NCBI GenBank assembly: GCA_002329245.1
Contig: DCTG01000213.1
Span: 162-6,109, forward strand
Direction of reading: 5' to 3'
Length of the DNA stretch: 5,948 nt
Source of the DNA: Clostridiales bacterium UBA1446
GTDB taxonomy: Bacteria > Bacillota > Clostridia > Oscillospirales > Oscillospiraceae
Part shown: in pieces, positions 5,827-5,948 of the stretch
Numbering within the stretch: position 1 is the stretch's first letter
How the letters are laid out: each line of letters begins with the position of its first letter
Notes under the pieces: model-generated
The model's input: only the letters and a program-made list of their open reading frames with translations
The model's database searches: none
What the model was told of the DNA's origin: nothing
Program-made: the position numbers and the translations under genes

Positions 5827-5948
5827 TCATGCGATATAATTGTTTTCCTGACCCATGAAGATATCTGTGATCCGCACCCCGTAGTTTTCGTCGATCACCA
5901 CGACCTCCCCGCGGGCGATATATTTTCCGTTCACCACAACCTCGACCA
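5827..5948 (-). CDS. fliN: Flagellar motor switch protein FliN/FliY, C-terminal fragment (cut by window edge)
   Basis: The last 39 residues of a protein entering from the right edge, ending at a TGA (5829-5827). The segments [20 protein letters not shown] and [10 protein letters not shown] are the characteristic end of the SpoA (surface presentation of antigens) domain of FliN and FliY, which builds the lower C-ring of the flagellar motor and sets rotation direction with FliM. FliM also ends in a SpoA domain, but the [14 protein letters not shown] pattern is that of FliN/FliY. The two cannot be told apart here: FliY has an extra CheC-like region and lies mostly outside the window, and in Clostridia and Bacilli FliY is common. 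The next gene in the same direction, cheV, starts 154 nt later, which fits a flagellar-chemotaxis operon. Confidence 0.82.
   Translation of the reverse strand, partial: VEVVVNGKYIARGEVVVIDENYGVRITDIFMGQENNYIA

Overview
The window looks like a chromosomal segment of a motile, Gram-positive anaerobe of the class Clostridia, probably an Oscillospiraceae-type lineage. The reasons are moderately high GC, clear AGGAG-like ribosome binding sites, a class 1B-type PyrD, a CheV and a FliN/FliY tail, and a small hairpin resembling interspersed repeats I recall from that family. The taxonomic call is an inference; no rRNA or other decisive marker is present.

Layout: (1) 1-776, + strand: the 3' part of pyrD (dihydroorotate dehydrogenase, pyrimidine synthesis), cut by the left edge. 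(2) 813-1961, + strand: a two-domain protein, histidine phosphatase fused to a GNAT acetyltransferase, 36 nt after pyrD and probably co-transcribed with it. (3) 1962-2310: intergenic, with a terminator-like hairpin and then a good sigma-A promoter. (4) 2311-3213, + strand: an XRE-type HTH regulator with an acidic, proline-rich linker and an unrecognised C-terminal domain. (5) 3214-3443: AT-rich intergenic region with two inverted repeats next to a TATAAT box. (6) 3444-4655, + strand: an EAL-HDOD signalling protein of the YuxH/COG3434 type, closed by a strong intrinsic terminator. (7) 4773-5672, - strand: cheV (CheW domain plus receiver), convergent with (6). (8) 5827-5948, - strand: the last 39 residues of a FliN/FliY flagellar switch protein, upstream of cheV in the same orientation.

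How they fit together: the right half is about motility and signalling. FliN/FliY and CheV belong to the flagellar/chemotaxis machinery, and the convergent EAL-HDOD protein is a plausible partner in c-di-GMP-linked or stress-linked control of motility. The HTH regulator sits directly upstream of the EAL-HDOD gene and could control it through the inverted repeats, but this rests on position only. The left half is metabolic.

I see no CRISPR array, tRNA, rRNA, transposase or phage gene, and no convincing new multi-gene system. The least explained items are the C-terminal domain of the HTH protein, the phosphatase-GNAT fusion and the repeat-bearing promoter region in front of the EAL-HDOD gene.
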